Shown piece after piece: positions 35,699 to 44,143 of a stretch of 64,000 bases of DNA. The DNA is from JANELJ01 sp024511395 (GTDB taxonomy: Bacteria; Pseudomonadota; Gammaproteobacteria; GRL18): contig OY820613.1 in NCBI GenBank assembly GCA_963681975.1, positions 1,178,001 to 1,242,000 of the forward strand, written 5' to 3'. Numbering within the stretch: position 1 is the stretch's first letter; each line of letters starts with the position of its first letter. Below the pieces are notes generated by a model. It was given only the letters and a program-made list of their open reading frames with translations. It was not told where the DNA came from and did no database searches. The position numbers and the translations under genes were made by a program.

Positions 35699-36783
35699 TT
35701 ATTGAGCAATACGAAAACCACGCGTACTATCTCTCAAATTGGCTGTGCTCCAGGTACGGCTGGCTGAACCAATATCAGACTGGTTAAAATACCAGCAACC
35801 GCTACGCAAAACACGATATTTACAGTTCGGAGCATGGCGTTTATATGTATCAACGGCGACCTGCTCATAGTTATCTATCCAGCAATCCTGTACTCATTCA
35901 TAGGCATTTCCTGACGTATCATACAGACCATAGGGGTTGGGGCAAAGGAACCTACGGGAGTAGTGCGTCGATACCATGGATCGCCGCAATCAGAACAGTT
36001 GGCCATACGGTAGGCTGGCTTGTCTCCCCACCAGTAATAGCTCGTGGTGCCGCCACGTGCTGCATATTCCCATTCTACCTCAGTGGGCAGACGATAAGGT
36101 TTTTCAGGTTGAGTAACACTGTTTAGCCACTGTAAAAATATTTGTGCATCGTCCCAGGAGACGTTAATGACAGGTCGCTGACCACGTCCCCAACCATCAT
36201 CGGCAGGGTTATCATAGCTGGTTTGTGAAACAAAACGATCATATAAATCAAATGTCACTTCATATTTTGATATTTTAAAAGCAGCGACCTGCATTTTATG
36301 GGGTGGCCTGGCAAACATAATTTCATTACTCCCCATGGTAAATTCCCCTGCAGGAATGTTAAGCATGTGCAAGCTGTTCCTGACATCATTATCAACCCGG
36401 TTATTTTTACTTAAGTTTTGGAAATGATGCCACCAGCCAGGATCAAGGGTTTTATGTAAGCTCAAATTGACTAAATTAAGCCCGTAATGCACAGTTATCT
36501 TCCTGTTGCTTTGATAAGAATAGACACTGTTTTCAATTGGCTTAGTTATTAATAATAGATGCCGTCCTTCAGGCAAGGTAATGCGTAAATCACCATTATC
36601 ATCAACTTTGCCCCTGTCCATAGCATTGACGTAAACATGAGCACCCGGTTGATCCACACGTAGCCATAAGATCCCCAATTGCTGTGATAAATACGGCGGA
36701 AGAACAGCGGTTAGGACATTTTGACTGAGAAGAAGGAGCAGCAGAAAAGAAAAAGCACGATTGATGGTTGATTTTATTACCAT
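35699..36783 (-). pseudogene. Secreted formylglycine-generating-enzyme-like (SUMF1/PvdO) protein, broken
   Basis: Read on the minus strand: a signal peptide (hydrophobic core residues 10-25), a PEGA-like beta domain (about 38-110; GAHVYVNAMDRGKV, LPEGRHLLLI) and an FGE-sulfatase domain (about 145-360; IPAGEFTMGS, ISKYEVTFDLYDRF, PVINVSWDDA, YRLPTEVEWEYAARGG). A single-base deletion near 35938 shifts the frame, and in the true frame Trp of GNAYEW is TGA (35894-35896). Beyond these the frame continues to a normal end (RTWST...RGFRIAQ) at TAA 35699-35701. Such proteins often act as cell-surface or protein-modifying factors; here the gene is dead. Confidence 0.85.
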
Positions 36784-36894
36784 ATAGCCATGGTCCTTTT
36801 GAGTTTGGTGATGTACTTCTAGTGGTTTATGGTATTTTTTTAACTTCCTGTATACATATTATTTAACCGCTGAGCTGTCTTCATGAATTATATA

Positions 36895-38392
36895 GTTCAA
36901 CCTGAATAATACCGTTTTAAGCCTGACATCAAGCCAGGTTTAAAGCAGCTGATTGCCCCGGTTTGATAAAAGACCCCATCAAACCGGAAATAATTTTGAG
37001 CCACAAAAGCCGGAGCTTATTGAGGATCTTTCTTAAGTTATGTCCAGCGGCTACCATAACCACATTAATGGCATCACCGACTGCACCTTTGAGGTAGCAG
37101 CGGTCTAAACGGCCATCGTTTTTCATATGACCAATTTCAGGCTCAATCGCACTGCGCCGTTTTAATGCCTTTTTAATACTTCGGGTAACGCCTCGCTTCT
37201 GACCTGAGATAAAAACTTTAGTGTCTTTTACTTCATGTCCACGATAACCCCGGTCAACAAAGCACTGTTCCGGTTGTACGGCTGTAAACTGTTTTATCTG
37301 TTCCAGTTGTGGCAGTAGAGTGTGTCCATCATAAGGATTGCCCGGACAACTTTGAGCACCAATAACAAAGCCTTCCTTGTTAGTTACCGCGATACTGGCT
37401 TTAACACCAAATTCATAAGGCTTATGAGCTTTGCCTTTACTGATACACTCGACTTCAGGAGCATGTAAACTGTAAAGCTTGTTCTTACTGTGCTGCTCCT
37501 GCTCAATCAGTTTCTGAGCCTGTTTTAGAGCTACTTCAAACAGAGACTGAATATCAACAGAATAGTTGGGCAGTTGTCGTTCAATATCCCGTTTAACACG
37601 ACCTAAACGGGATTTCAGTTTATTGTTCATTTTCTTCATGCGTTTAAACTGTTTTGCATGTGCATAACGACTGGCCATTAGTACATATTGCGGCCCAACC
37701 CGATTATAGTTCTGACGCAGTTTAATACCGTGCTCTTTGGACAGTTTAACCAGGTTTTCTCTGGCTTTGTTCAGGAGCTTTGAATCGGTTGGAAAAGCGA
37801 TGTTCTTTTCCTGTACGGTAGTATCTACCGTGACTTTCTTTAAACTGCCGGGCTTTATGGTTTTACTCTTTAGTCCGGCTTTAATGGTTTCAATCAGTAA
37901 TTTTTCACTGCCTGATTTACCCGGCCGGTTACGCCATTTGGTCATGGTCACAGGGTGTATGGGCATCTTATGCTGAAAGTATTCTTCTCCACAAAAATAT
38001 TGCCAGTACGGATTTTCTGTCCAGCCTTTTACTACCTGTTCATCTGATAAATCATGCAGGTGTTTCAGGTAATGCAATCCTGCAATCAATCGAGTGCGTA
38101 TGGCAGGAGCACCTTTAGTGGATACAAACAGAGCGCCCCATTCTTTATCAGGACTTTCCCAGTCTATGTGTTTTGATAACTTAATCAACTCATGGTTTAT
38201 GTCCAGCATGTTTTCAAGGCGCATCCTGAACAGGTCTTCCTGAGGTATTTTTGGCTGTTTCTCTGGCTTCATTTTGGTATGGAAATTTGCAAGGTAATAA
38301 GGCTTATTTTACCAAAAACCTGCAAATTTAACACCCATAATCAAGAAATATTTCTTTATAAATCAATGCCCTATGTTTTATTCAGGGCAGAC
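36895..38392 (-). mobile_element. IS5-family element, copy H (full length)
   Basis: 1,498 bp with perfect TATATA repeats on both sides (36889-36894 and 38393-38398). It is inserted next to or into an IS3-family remnant (38399-38509). Confidence 0.96.
36929..38272 (-). CDS. IS5-family transposase, copy H
   Basis: Intact 447-residue type 1 transposase with Asp150, Asp340 and Glu377; C-terminus GSFIKPGQSAALNLA. With a perfect target duplication and an undamaged gene, this is a good candidate for a currently active copy. Confidence 0.93.
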   Translation of the reverse strand: MKPEKQPKIPQEDLFRMRLENMLDINHELIKLSKHIDWESPDKEWGALFVSTKGAPAIRTRLIAGLHYLKHLHDLSDEQVVKGWTENPYWQYFCGEEYFQHKMPIHPVTMTKWRNRPGKSGSEKLLIETIKAGLKSKTIKPGSLKKVTVDTTVQEKNIAFPTDSKLLNKARENLVKLSKEHGIKLRQNYNRVGPQYVLMASRYAHAKQFKRMKKMNNKLKSRLGRVKRDIERQLPNYSVDIQSLFEVALKQAQKLIEQEQHSKNKLYSLHAPEVECISKGKAHKPYEFGVKASIAVTNKEGFVIGAQSCPGNPYDGHTLLPQLEQIKQFTAVQPEQCFVDRGYRGHEVKDTKVFISGQKRGVTRSIKKALKRRSAIEPEIGHMKNDGRLDRCYLKGAVGDAINVVMVAAGHNLRKILNKLRLLWLKIISGLMGSFIKPGQSAALNLA

Positions 38393-38398
38393 TATATA

Positions 38399-38509
38399 GG
38401 TAACTCTTTAAAGGTGTATTATAACTCAGTAAAACTGTATTCTGCACTGGGTCATAAAACCCCGATGGAGTTTGAAAAATTACTTAATATTGTGTACGAA
38501 TTTTATTGA
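38399..38509 (+). pseudogene. IS3-family OrfB C-terminal remnant
   Basis: A short frame reading VYYNSVKLYSALGHKTPMEFE, then a short tail and a TGA at 38507-38509. The pattern YYN-x-x-R/K-L-H/Y-S-ALG-x-KTPMEF is diagnostic of the end of IS3-family OrfB. Everything upstream was lost or displaced by copy H. It differs from the end of the IS3 element at 11.6 kb, so it is a second, different IS3 lineage. Confidence 0.8.
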
Positions 38510-38526
38510 TCTTAGAGAATTAATTT

Positions 38527-39573
38527 TTATTTTTTTAAAGAAGCCGTAAAATCCAGTAACCGCTGAGTCGATTCATAGGCCTTTAGCCTGACTGACTCAT
38601 CCACAAAGACTTCATTTTTACCGCTTTCCAGTATATCCAGAATTCCCTGCAGACTGTTCATGGCCATCCAGGAGCAATGGGCGCACATGGTGCAGCTGGC
38701 ACCGACACCGCCAGTGGGGGCTTCAATCAGGGTTTTGTCTGGAGCTGCTTCCTGCATTTTATAAAAAATCCGGTTATCTGTGGCTACAATAAATGTCTGG
38801 GCATCCATATTCTGTACAGCATTAATTAACTGGGTTGTGGAACCTACTACGTCAGCCATTTTGACGACGGTATAGGCTGATTCCGGATGTACCAGAATTT
38901 TGGCATCGGGATGTTTTTGTTTCAGAGTTTCCAGGGCATCGGCCTTAAATTCATCATGCACAATACAGGAGGCCTGCCAGAGTAGCATATCGGCATCGGT
39001 CACTGATTGAATATATTGCCCCAGATGGCGATCCGGTGCCCAGAGAATTTTTTTACCCTGGGCTTTTAAGTGTTCCACTACTTTAGTGGCAATACCTGAT
39101 GTGACCACCCAGTCTGCACGGGCTTTAACGGCCGTACTGGTATTGGAATAGACTACCACGGTATGATCAGGGTGTTGATCACAAAAAGGAATAAAATCTT
39201 CTGCTGGACAGCCCAGATCAAGTGAACAATTGGCTTCAAGGTCGGGCATTAAAATGGTTTTTTCCGGAGACAGTATTTTTGCCGTTTCACCCATAAAACG
39301 GACACCAGCTACAATGATTTTTTCAGCCGAACTGGCTTTACCGAAGCGAGCCATTTCCAGGGAATCGGATACACAGCCACCGGTTTCATCAGCCAGTTGC
39401 TGTAATACAGGATCGGTATAATAATGAGCCACCAAGACAGCATGCTGCTTAGCCAGTTTATCTTTAATCTGCTGGATTAACTGCCCCTCTTCCTGTTTAT
39501 TCAGGTGGGGGTTAAGCTGTTCAATGTCAGAGGTGGTGGGAACAGAAGCTTCCCAGTTTGCTGTACTTTTCAT
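38527..39573 (-). CDS. nadA: Quinolinate synthase
   Basis: NadA condenses iminoaspartate with dihydroxyacetone phosphate to quinolinate in NAD synthesis, using a labile 4Fe-4S cluster. The 348-residue protein has the three cluster cysteine regions (ANCSLDLGCPAEDF near 118, ASCTMCAHCSWM near 300), LVAHYYTDPVLQQLAD near 55 and MGETAKIL near 105. It matches the length of E. coli NadA (347). It is isolated between IS debris on both sides and has no nadB or nadC beside it. It appears intact. Confidence 0.95.
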   Translation of the reverse strand: MKSTANWEASVPTTSDIEQLNPHLNKQEEGQLIQQIKDKLAKQHAVLVAHYYTDPVLQQLADETGGCVSDSLEMARFGKASSAEKIIVAGVRFMGETAKILSPEKTILMPDLEANCSLDLGCPAEDFIPFCDQHPDHTVVVYSNTSTAVKARADWVVTSGIATKVVEHLKAQGKKILWAPDRHLGQYIQSVTDADMLLWQASCIVHDEFKADALETLKQKHPDAKILVHPESAYTVVKMADVVGSTTQLINAVQNMDAQTFIVATDNRIFYKMQEAAPDKTLIEAPTGGVGASCTMCAHCSWMAMNSLQGILDILESGKNEVFVDESVRLKAYESTQRLLDFTASLKK

Positions 39574-39665
39574 AAATCGCTTTATGTCTGAATAAACATT
39601 TAATTATCCAACGATTCTACTTTATAGTCCAGAATTTTATAAACTATATAATATAGAAAAACAGG

Positions 39666-39875
39666 GCCGGATCATACTTTGGTTAAAATATATTCAAAAT
39701 GAAATTTATACCTTCTGAGTATCCATTGACCGTGCTTCTTGATGAAGTTTCGGCAGCAGGGATGCTGCCGAAAAGCCTCCATGGATGGATTCACGGCGTC
39801 TTTAGCAAGGAGTACGGTCAGTGGATGCGGTATTTGCGTCTAAATGAGAATCATTAAAAGTATGCTCCCGCCCTG
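39666..39875. repeat. Split 43-bp repeat around palindromic element P2
   Basis: The left half GGCCGGATCATACTTTGG plus TTAAAATAT (39666-39691) and the right half TTAAAAGTATGCTCCCGCCC (39854-39873) together reproduce the unsplit sequence at 22664-22706 (inverse strand). TTAAAATAT and TTAAAAGTAT at the two junctions look like a 9-10 bp target duplication. Confidence 0.68.
39692..39853. mobile_element. Palindromic MITE-like element P2 (about 162 bp)
   Basis: The element contains a 27-bp imperfect inverted repeat: ATCCATTGACCGTGCTTCTT at 39721 and the inverse of AAGGAGTACGGTCAGTGGAT ending at 39826. Inside it lies a perfect 11-bp hairpin, TTTCGGCAGCA/TGCTGCCGAAA (39748-39773), and a second weaker stem, so it would fold into a branched structure. 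No reading frame. Together with its flanks this is the content of the 330-base space between nadA and the ORF at 39903. Confidence 0.65.
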
Positions 39876-39902
39876 TATAGAAAAAACAATAATGGAAAAC
39901 CC

Positions 39903-40034
39903 ATGGCAGTAAAAGTCAGTTTACAGATTTCCGATAAGGCCTATGAGACATTATCCAGTTACAGTGAACAGCTGGGTTTAAGTCCGAATCAGTTTGCCAT
40001 TATCTGTTTTGAGTATGTAGTTCAACCTGAATAA
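39903..40034 (+). pseudogene. Truncated small ORF (ribbon-helix-helix-like start)
   Basis: ATG at 39903, then MAVKVSLQISDKAYETLSSY and SEQLGLSPNQFAIICFEYV; the last codons and the TAA come from the end of IS fragment I. The pattern of a beta strand followed by two amphipathic helices recalls small ribbon-helix-helix proteins, but this is weak. The gene is cut at its 3-prime end. Confidence 0.45.
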
Positions 40035-40164
40035 TACCGTTTTAAGCCTGACATCAAGCCAGGTTTAAAGCAGCTGATTGCCCCGGTTTGATAAAAGACC
40101 CCATCAAACCGGAAATAATTTTGAGCCACAAAAGCCGGAGCTTATTGAGGATCTTTCTTAAGTT
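40020..40164 (-). mobile_element. IS5-family element, fragment I (3-prime end only)
   Basis: 145 bp corresponding to the last part of the element, nearly identical to the same end of copy H. It begins with GTTCAACCTGAAT (flank TATGTA) and breaks off where an IS982 element starts. It covers only the last 30 or so codons of the transposase. Confidence 0.92.
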
Positions 40165-40165
40165 A

Positions 40166-41184
40166 ACCTGAATTCTGGATAAGAACTAAAAAATATTGAA
40201 CTAAATGCCTGTTTCTCGATCAGATCATTTAATGACCAAATCAAATGAATTTGAACAAGGAACAGGCAAGTGACTACTATAGATGAATTGTATTGTAATA
40301 TTGATGATTTCAACCAGTTCTTTTATCCTGAATGGGAAAAAACACTGCTGGAATCCGGTGATAAAAAGAGAAGACGACAAGGTGTAATGAGCCCCGGTGA
40401 ACTGATGACTATCCTGATTAACTTTCATCAGTCACATTACAAAGATTTTAAGAGTTATTATTTATGCCATGTGCATCAACATCTTAGGAAAGAGTTTCCA
40501 AATTTATTGAGCTATAGCCGTTTCCTGTGAGTGATGTCATCGGTACTGGTGCCATTATGCGCTTACTTTACTCATTACAAAGGAAAGCCCACCGGAATTG
40601 CCTTTGTTGATGCGAGCAGCATTAAAGTATGCCAAAACATTCGCATACCCGGGCATAAAGTCTTTGATGGTGTTGCTCAGCGAGGCAAATCGACCATGGG
40701 GTGGTTCTATGGGTTTAAAGTTCACCTGATCATTAATCATAAAGGTGAAATACTGGCCACTAAATTGACGGCCGGTAATGTAGATGACAGAAAACCGGTT
40801 CCTGAAATGGCCAAAGACTTATATGGAAAGCTTTATGGTGACAAAGGCTATGTCTCCAGTCTTTTAAGTGATGAACTGTTTGAACAGGATGTCGGGCTTA
40901 TTACCAATGTCAGACGAAACATGAAACCACGTGCCATTGCATTGTGGGATAAGATTATGCTGAAAAAACGTTTTATAATTGAAACGGTTAATGATCAGCT
41001 AAAAAATATTACACAGATTGAACATTCACGTCATAGAAGCGTAAGTGGTTTTATGTTGAACCTTATTGGTTCTCTGATTGCCTATTGTCATAAAAAAGAC
41101 AAGCCGACAATCAGAATAGATGAGAGTGATATGAAAACTCTCTGTATTTAGGTAAATGACTGGGTTCTTATCCAGATCTCAGGT
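40166..41184 (+). mobile_element. IS982-family element
   Basis: 1,019 bp with good terminal inverted repeats: ACCTGAATTCTGGATAAGAA at the left and the inverse of TTCTTATCCAGATCTCAGGT at the right. It sits exactly between fragment I of the IS5-family element and a truncated IS256-family gene. No clear target duplication. Confidence 0.9.
40270..41151 (+). pseudogene. IS982-family transposase, nonsense mutation
   Basis: The frame reads IDELYCNIDDFNQFFYPEW, MTILINFHQSHYKDFKSYY and LSYSRFL, then a TGA at 40528-40530, and continues in the same frame as MSSVLVPLCAYF, GIAFVDASSIKVC (first Asp), MGWFYGFKVHLI, GNVDDRKPVPEM, YGDKGYVS (second Asp) and FIIETVNDQLKN (Glu). This is the IS982 DDE pattern. 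One in-frame stop about 87 codons in inactivates it. Confidence 0.9.
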
Positions 41185-41775
41185 TTTTTTACCCTCCAGG
41201 TTAATCCCCGGAGCCAGATAAACAGCTTTATTGATAACCCGTTTATCCTGGCGGATTTTAACCACAATGCAGTCCAGATAGACAATAGGGTAAACCGGCT
41301 CCAGAGGGCGTGACTGCCATTCCACTATCCGTTCCATGACGCTGTTGGTCACCTGAGAGACCAGGGTGGGTGATATATCCACACCATACATTTCCTCAAA
41401 GGTATCCACAATATCACGGGTGCTCATGCCTTTGGCATACAAAGCCATAATCTGGTCATCCATGCCGGTGATTCGGGTCTGACGCTTTTTGAACAGCTGA
41501 GGTTCAAATTTGGACTGTCTGTCCCTGGGGGTATTCAGTTCAAACTGACCGTGGTCACCTTTTAATTGTTTTCGGTTGTAGCCATTGCGCCTATTGCCCT
41601 CTTCCTTATCCAGAAAATAATCCATTTCAGCATTCAGAGCGGCTTCAACGGTCATTTTAGTCAGCTGGGCACTGAGGTCGCTTAAATCCTGAGGAGTTTT
41701 TAAATCTTTAGCCAGTTCATTGGCCAGGGTCTGTAACTTGTCTTTATTCATTGTCTTACTCATCGCAGTATTCAT
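41185..41775 (-). pseudogene. IS256-family (mutator-type) transposase, C-terminally truncated
   Basis: About 196 codons on the minus strand: LTKMTVEAALNAEMDYFLD, GNRRNGYNRKQLKGDHG, ELNTPRDRQSKFEPQL, MSTRDIVDTFEEMYGVDIS and VYLDCIVVKIR, where the first catalytic Asp of mutator transposases lies. The gene stops at GINLEGKK, where the IS982 element is inserted; the rest (about 200 residues) is absent. Confidence 0.88.
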
Positions 41776-41843
41776 TGATATAGGGTAACAAAAGATGGTT
41801 CAGACCGGCAGGGGTTGATGATGTCGACTTCAGTCGAAGATAA

Positions 41844-41962
41844 ATTCCGCCCCCATGGTGAGCAAATACCTGGAAAAGGCAGGGTGTCAAGGAGGAGTCC
41901 TGAAAGGAAGCTCCTTGATAGCCTGACTTTGGAAGATAGGCTGTTCACTATGGAGGTGGTAT
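41844..41962. repeat. Imperfect palindrome P3 (about 119 bp)
   Basis: The outer arms ATTCCGCCCCCATGGTGAGC (41844) and the inverse of GTTCACTATGGAGGTGGTAT (ending 41962) match at 15 of 21 positions, mostly with transitions. Pairing resumes inward, ending in a perfect TCAAGGAG/CTCCTTGA stem (41887-41894, 41911-41918). The 340-base non-coding stretch 41776-42115 also holds a GTCGACTTCAGTCGAAG hairpin near 41823 and, from about 42000, short coding-like sequence that I cannot assign. Confidence 0.6.
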
Positions 41963-42115
41963 TTCAGGTTTGTTCATTTAACCACTGCTGACTTAAACCA
42001 CCGCAATGAGCGTTTACACAGTTATTTTTACACCCTCTGCTTAAACGGGATTATGAAAAAAAATATTTCAGAACCAATCTGCTTTATCAGCTACCCGGCT
42101 TATTAATCAGCCTTT

Positions 42116-42591
42116 TTACCCGGCCGGTTACGCCATTTGGTCATGGTCGTAGGGTGTATAGGCATTTTATGCTGAAAGTATTCTTCACCACAAAAATACT
42201 GCCAGTACGGATTTTCTGTCCAGCCTTTTACTACCTGTTCATCCGATAAATCATGAAGGTGTTTCAGGTAATGCAATCCTGCAATCAATCGAGTGCGTAT
42301 GGCAGGAGCACCTTTAGTGGATACAAACAGAGCACCCCATTCTTTATCAGGACTTTCCCAGTCTATGTGTTTTGATAACTTAATCAACTCATGGTTTATG
42401 TCCAGCATGTTTTCAAGGCGCATCCTGAACAGGTCTTCCTGAGGTATTTTTGGCTGTTTCTTTGGCTTCATTTTGGTCTGGAAATTTGCAAGATAATAAG
42501 ACTTATTTTACCAAAAACCTGCAAATTTAACACCCATAATTCGCCAATATTTCCTTATAAATCAATGTACTATGATTTATTTAGGTTGGAC
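42116..42591 (-). mobile_element. IS5-family element, fragment J (5-prime third)
   Basis: 476 bp from the left terminus (42591) to within codon 119 of the transposase; the remainder is missing. The frame 42103-42471 covers the first 118 residues (ending WRNRPGK) and a few foreign codons. Flank at the terminus is TCATTA. It is separated from copy K by only 10 bp. Confidence 0.92.
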
Positions 42592-42601
42592 TCATTAATT
42601 A

Positions 42602-44099
42602 GTTCAACCTGAATAATACCGTTTTAAGCCTGACATCAAGCCAGGTTTAAAGCAGCTGATTGTTCTGGTTTGATAAAATATCCCATCAAACCGGAAATAA
42701 TTTTGAGCCACAAAAGCCGGAGCTTATTGAGGTTCTTTCTTAAGTTATGTCCAGCGGCTACCATAACCACATTAATGGCATCACCGACTGCACCTTTGAG
42801 GTAGCAGCGGTCTAAACGGCCATCGTTTTTCATATGACCGATTTCAGGCTCAATCGCACTGCGCCGTTTTAATGCCTTTTTAATACTTCGGGTAACGCCT
42901 CGTTTCTGACCTGAGATAAAAACTTTCGTGTCTTTTACTTCATGTCCACGATAACCCCGGTCAACAAAGCACTGTTCCGGTTGTACTGCTGTAAACTGTT
43001 TTATCTGCTCCAGTTGTGGCAGCAAGGTATGTCCATCATAAGGATTGCCCGGACAACTTTGAGCACCAATAACAAAGCCTTCCTTGTTAGTTACCGCGAT
43101 ACTGGCTTTAACTCCAAATTCATAAGGCTTATGAGCTTTGCCTTTACTGATACACTCGACTTCCGGTGCATGTAAACTGTAAAGCTTGTTCTTACTGTGC
43201 TGCTCCTGCTCTATCAGTTTCTGTGCCTGTTCCAGAACCACTTCAAACAGTGACTGAATATCAACAGAATAATTGGGCAGTTGTCGTTCAATATCCCTTT
43301 TAACGCGACCTAAACGGGATTTCAGTTTATTATTCATTTTCTTCATGCGTTTAAACTGTTTTGCATGAGCATAACGACTGGCCATTAATACATATTGAGG
43401 TCCAATCCGATTATAATTCTGGCGCAGTTTAATACCGTGCTCTTTGGACAGTTTAACCAGGTTTTCTCTGGCTTTGTTCAGGAGCTTTGAATCGGTTGGA
43501 AAAGCGATGTTCTTTTCCTGTACGGTAGTATCTACCGTGACTTTCTTTAAACTGCCGGGCTTTATGGTTTTACTCTTTAGTCCGGCCTTAATGGTTTCAA
43601 TCAGTAATTTTTCACTGCCTGACTTACCCAGCCGGTTACGCCATTTGGTCATGGTCGTAGGGTGTATAGGCATCTTATGCTGAAAGTATTCTTCTCCACA
43701 AAAACATTGCCAGTACGGATTTTCTGTCCAGCTTTTTACGACCTGTTCATCCGATAAATCATGCAGATGTTTCAGGTAATGCAATCCTGCAATCAGGCGA
43801 GTGCGTATAGCAGGAGCGCCTTTAGTGGATATAAACAGGGCTCCCCATTCTTTATCAAGACTTTCCCAGTTTATGTGTTTTGATAACTTAATCAACTCAT
43901 GATTTAAGTCCAGCATGTTTTCAAGACGCATCCTGAACAGGTCTTCCTGAGGTATTTTTGGCTGTTTCTTTGGCTTCATTTTGGTATGGAAATTTGCAAG
44001 GTAATAAGGCTTATTTTACCAAAAACCTGCAAATTTAACACCCATAATCAAGCAATATTTCTTTATAAATCAATGCTATATGTTTTATTCAGGGTGGAC
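42602..44099 (-). mobile_element. IS5-family element, copy K (full length, mosaic)
   Basis: 1,498 bp flanked by the direct repeat TAATTA (42596-42601 and 44100-44105). It is a near twin of copy C through most of its length, but the 3-prime third (roughly 42602-43200) carries type 1 bases, as in ECISKGKAHK, so it looks like a recombinant of the two types. Confidence 0.95.
42636..43979 (-). CDS. IS5-family transposase, copy K
   Basis: Intact 447-residue transposase: type 2 N-terminal two thirds (LDLNHELIKL, INWESLDKEW, YWQCFCGEEYF, RLGKSG, EVVLEQ) and type 1 C-terminal third. Asp150, Asp340 and Glu377 are conserved. A change to HNLRKNLNKL near the end is unique to this copy. Confidence 0.92.
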   Translation of the reverse strand: MKPKKQPKIPQEDLFRMRLENMLDLNHELIKLSKHINWESLDKEWGALFISTKGAPAIRTRLIAGLHYLKHLHDLSDEQVVKSWTENPYWQCFCGEEYFQHKMPIHPTTMTKWRNRLGKSGSEKLLIETIKAGLKSKTIKPGSLKKVTVDTTVQEKNIAFPTDSKLLNKARENLVKLSKEHGIKLRQNYNRIGPQYVLMASRYAHAKQFKRMKKMNNKLKSRLGRVKRDIERQLPNYSVDIQSLFEVVLEQAQKLIEQEQHSKNKLYSLHAPEVECISKGKAHKPYEFGVKASIAVTNKEGFVIGAQSCPGNPYDGHTLLPQLEQIKQFTAVQPEQCFVDRGYRGHEVKDTKVFISGQKRGVTRSIKKALKRRSAIEPEIGHMKNDGRLDRCYLKGAVGDAINVVMVAAGHNLRKNLNKLRLLWLKIISGLMGYFIKPEQSAALNLA

Positions 44100-44143
44100 T
44101 AATTATTTCTCGTAAAAATTGGTAGATATTATTATTTTTATAG

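Noticed and set aside
39842..39856. AAATGAGAATCATTA as a Fur box upstream of the ORF at 39903
   Set aside because: It matches the Fur half-site pattern well, but it lies at the edge of the P2 element in AT-rich DNA and the downstream ORF is a truncated fragment. Chance similarity is more likely.
36895..44099. Composite transposon carrying nadA between IS copies H and K
   Set aside because: nadA lies between same-type IS copies, but the intervening DNA contains unrelated IS982, IS256 and palindromic elements, and each full copy has its own private target duplication (TATATA, TAATTA), so each inserted separately.
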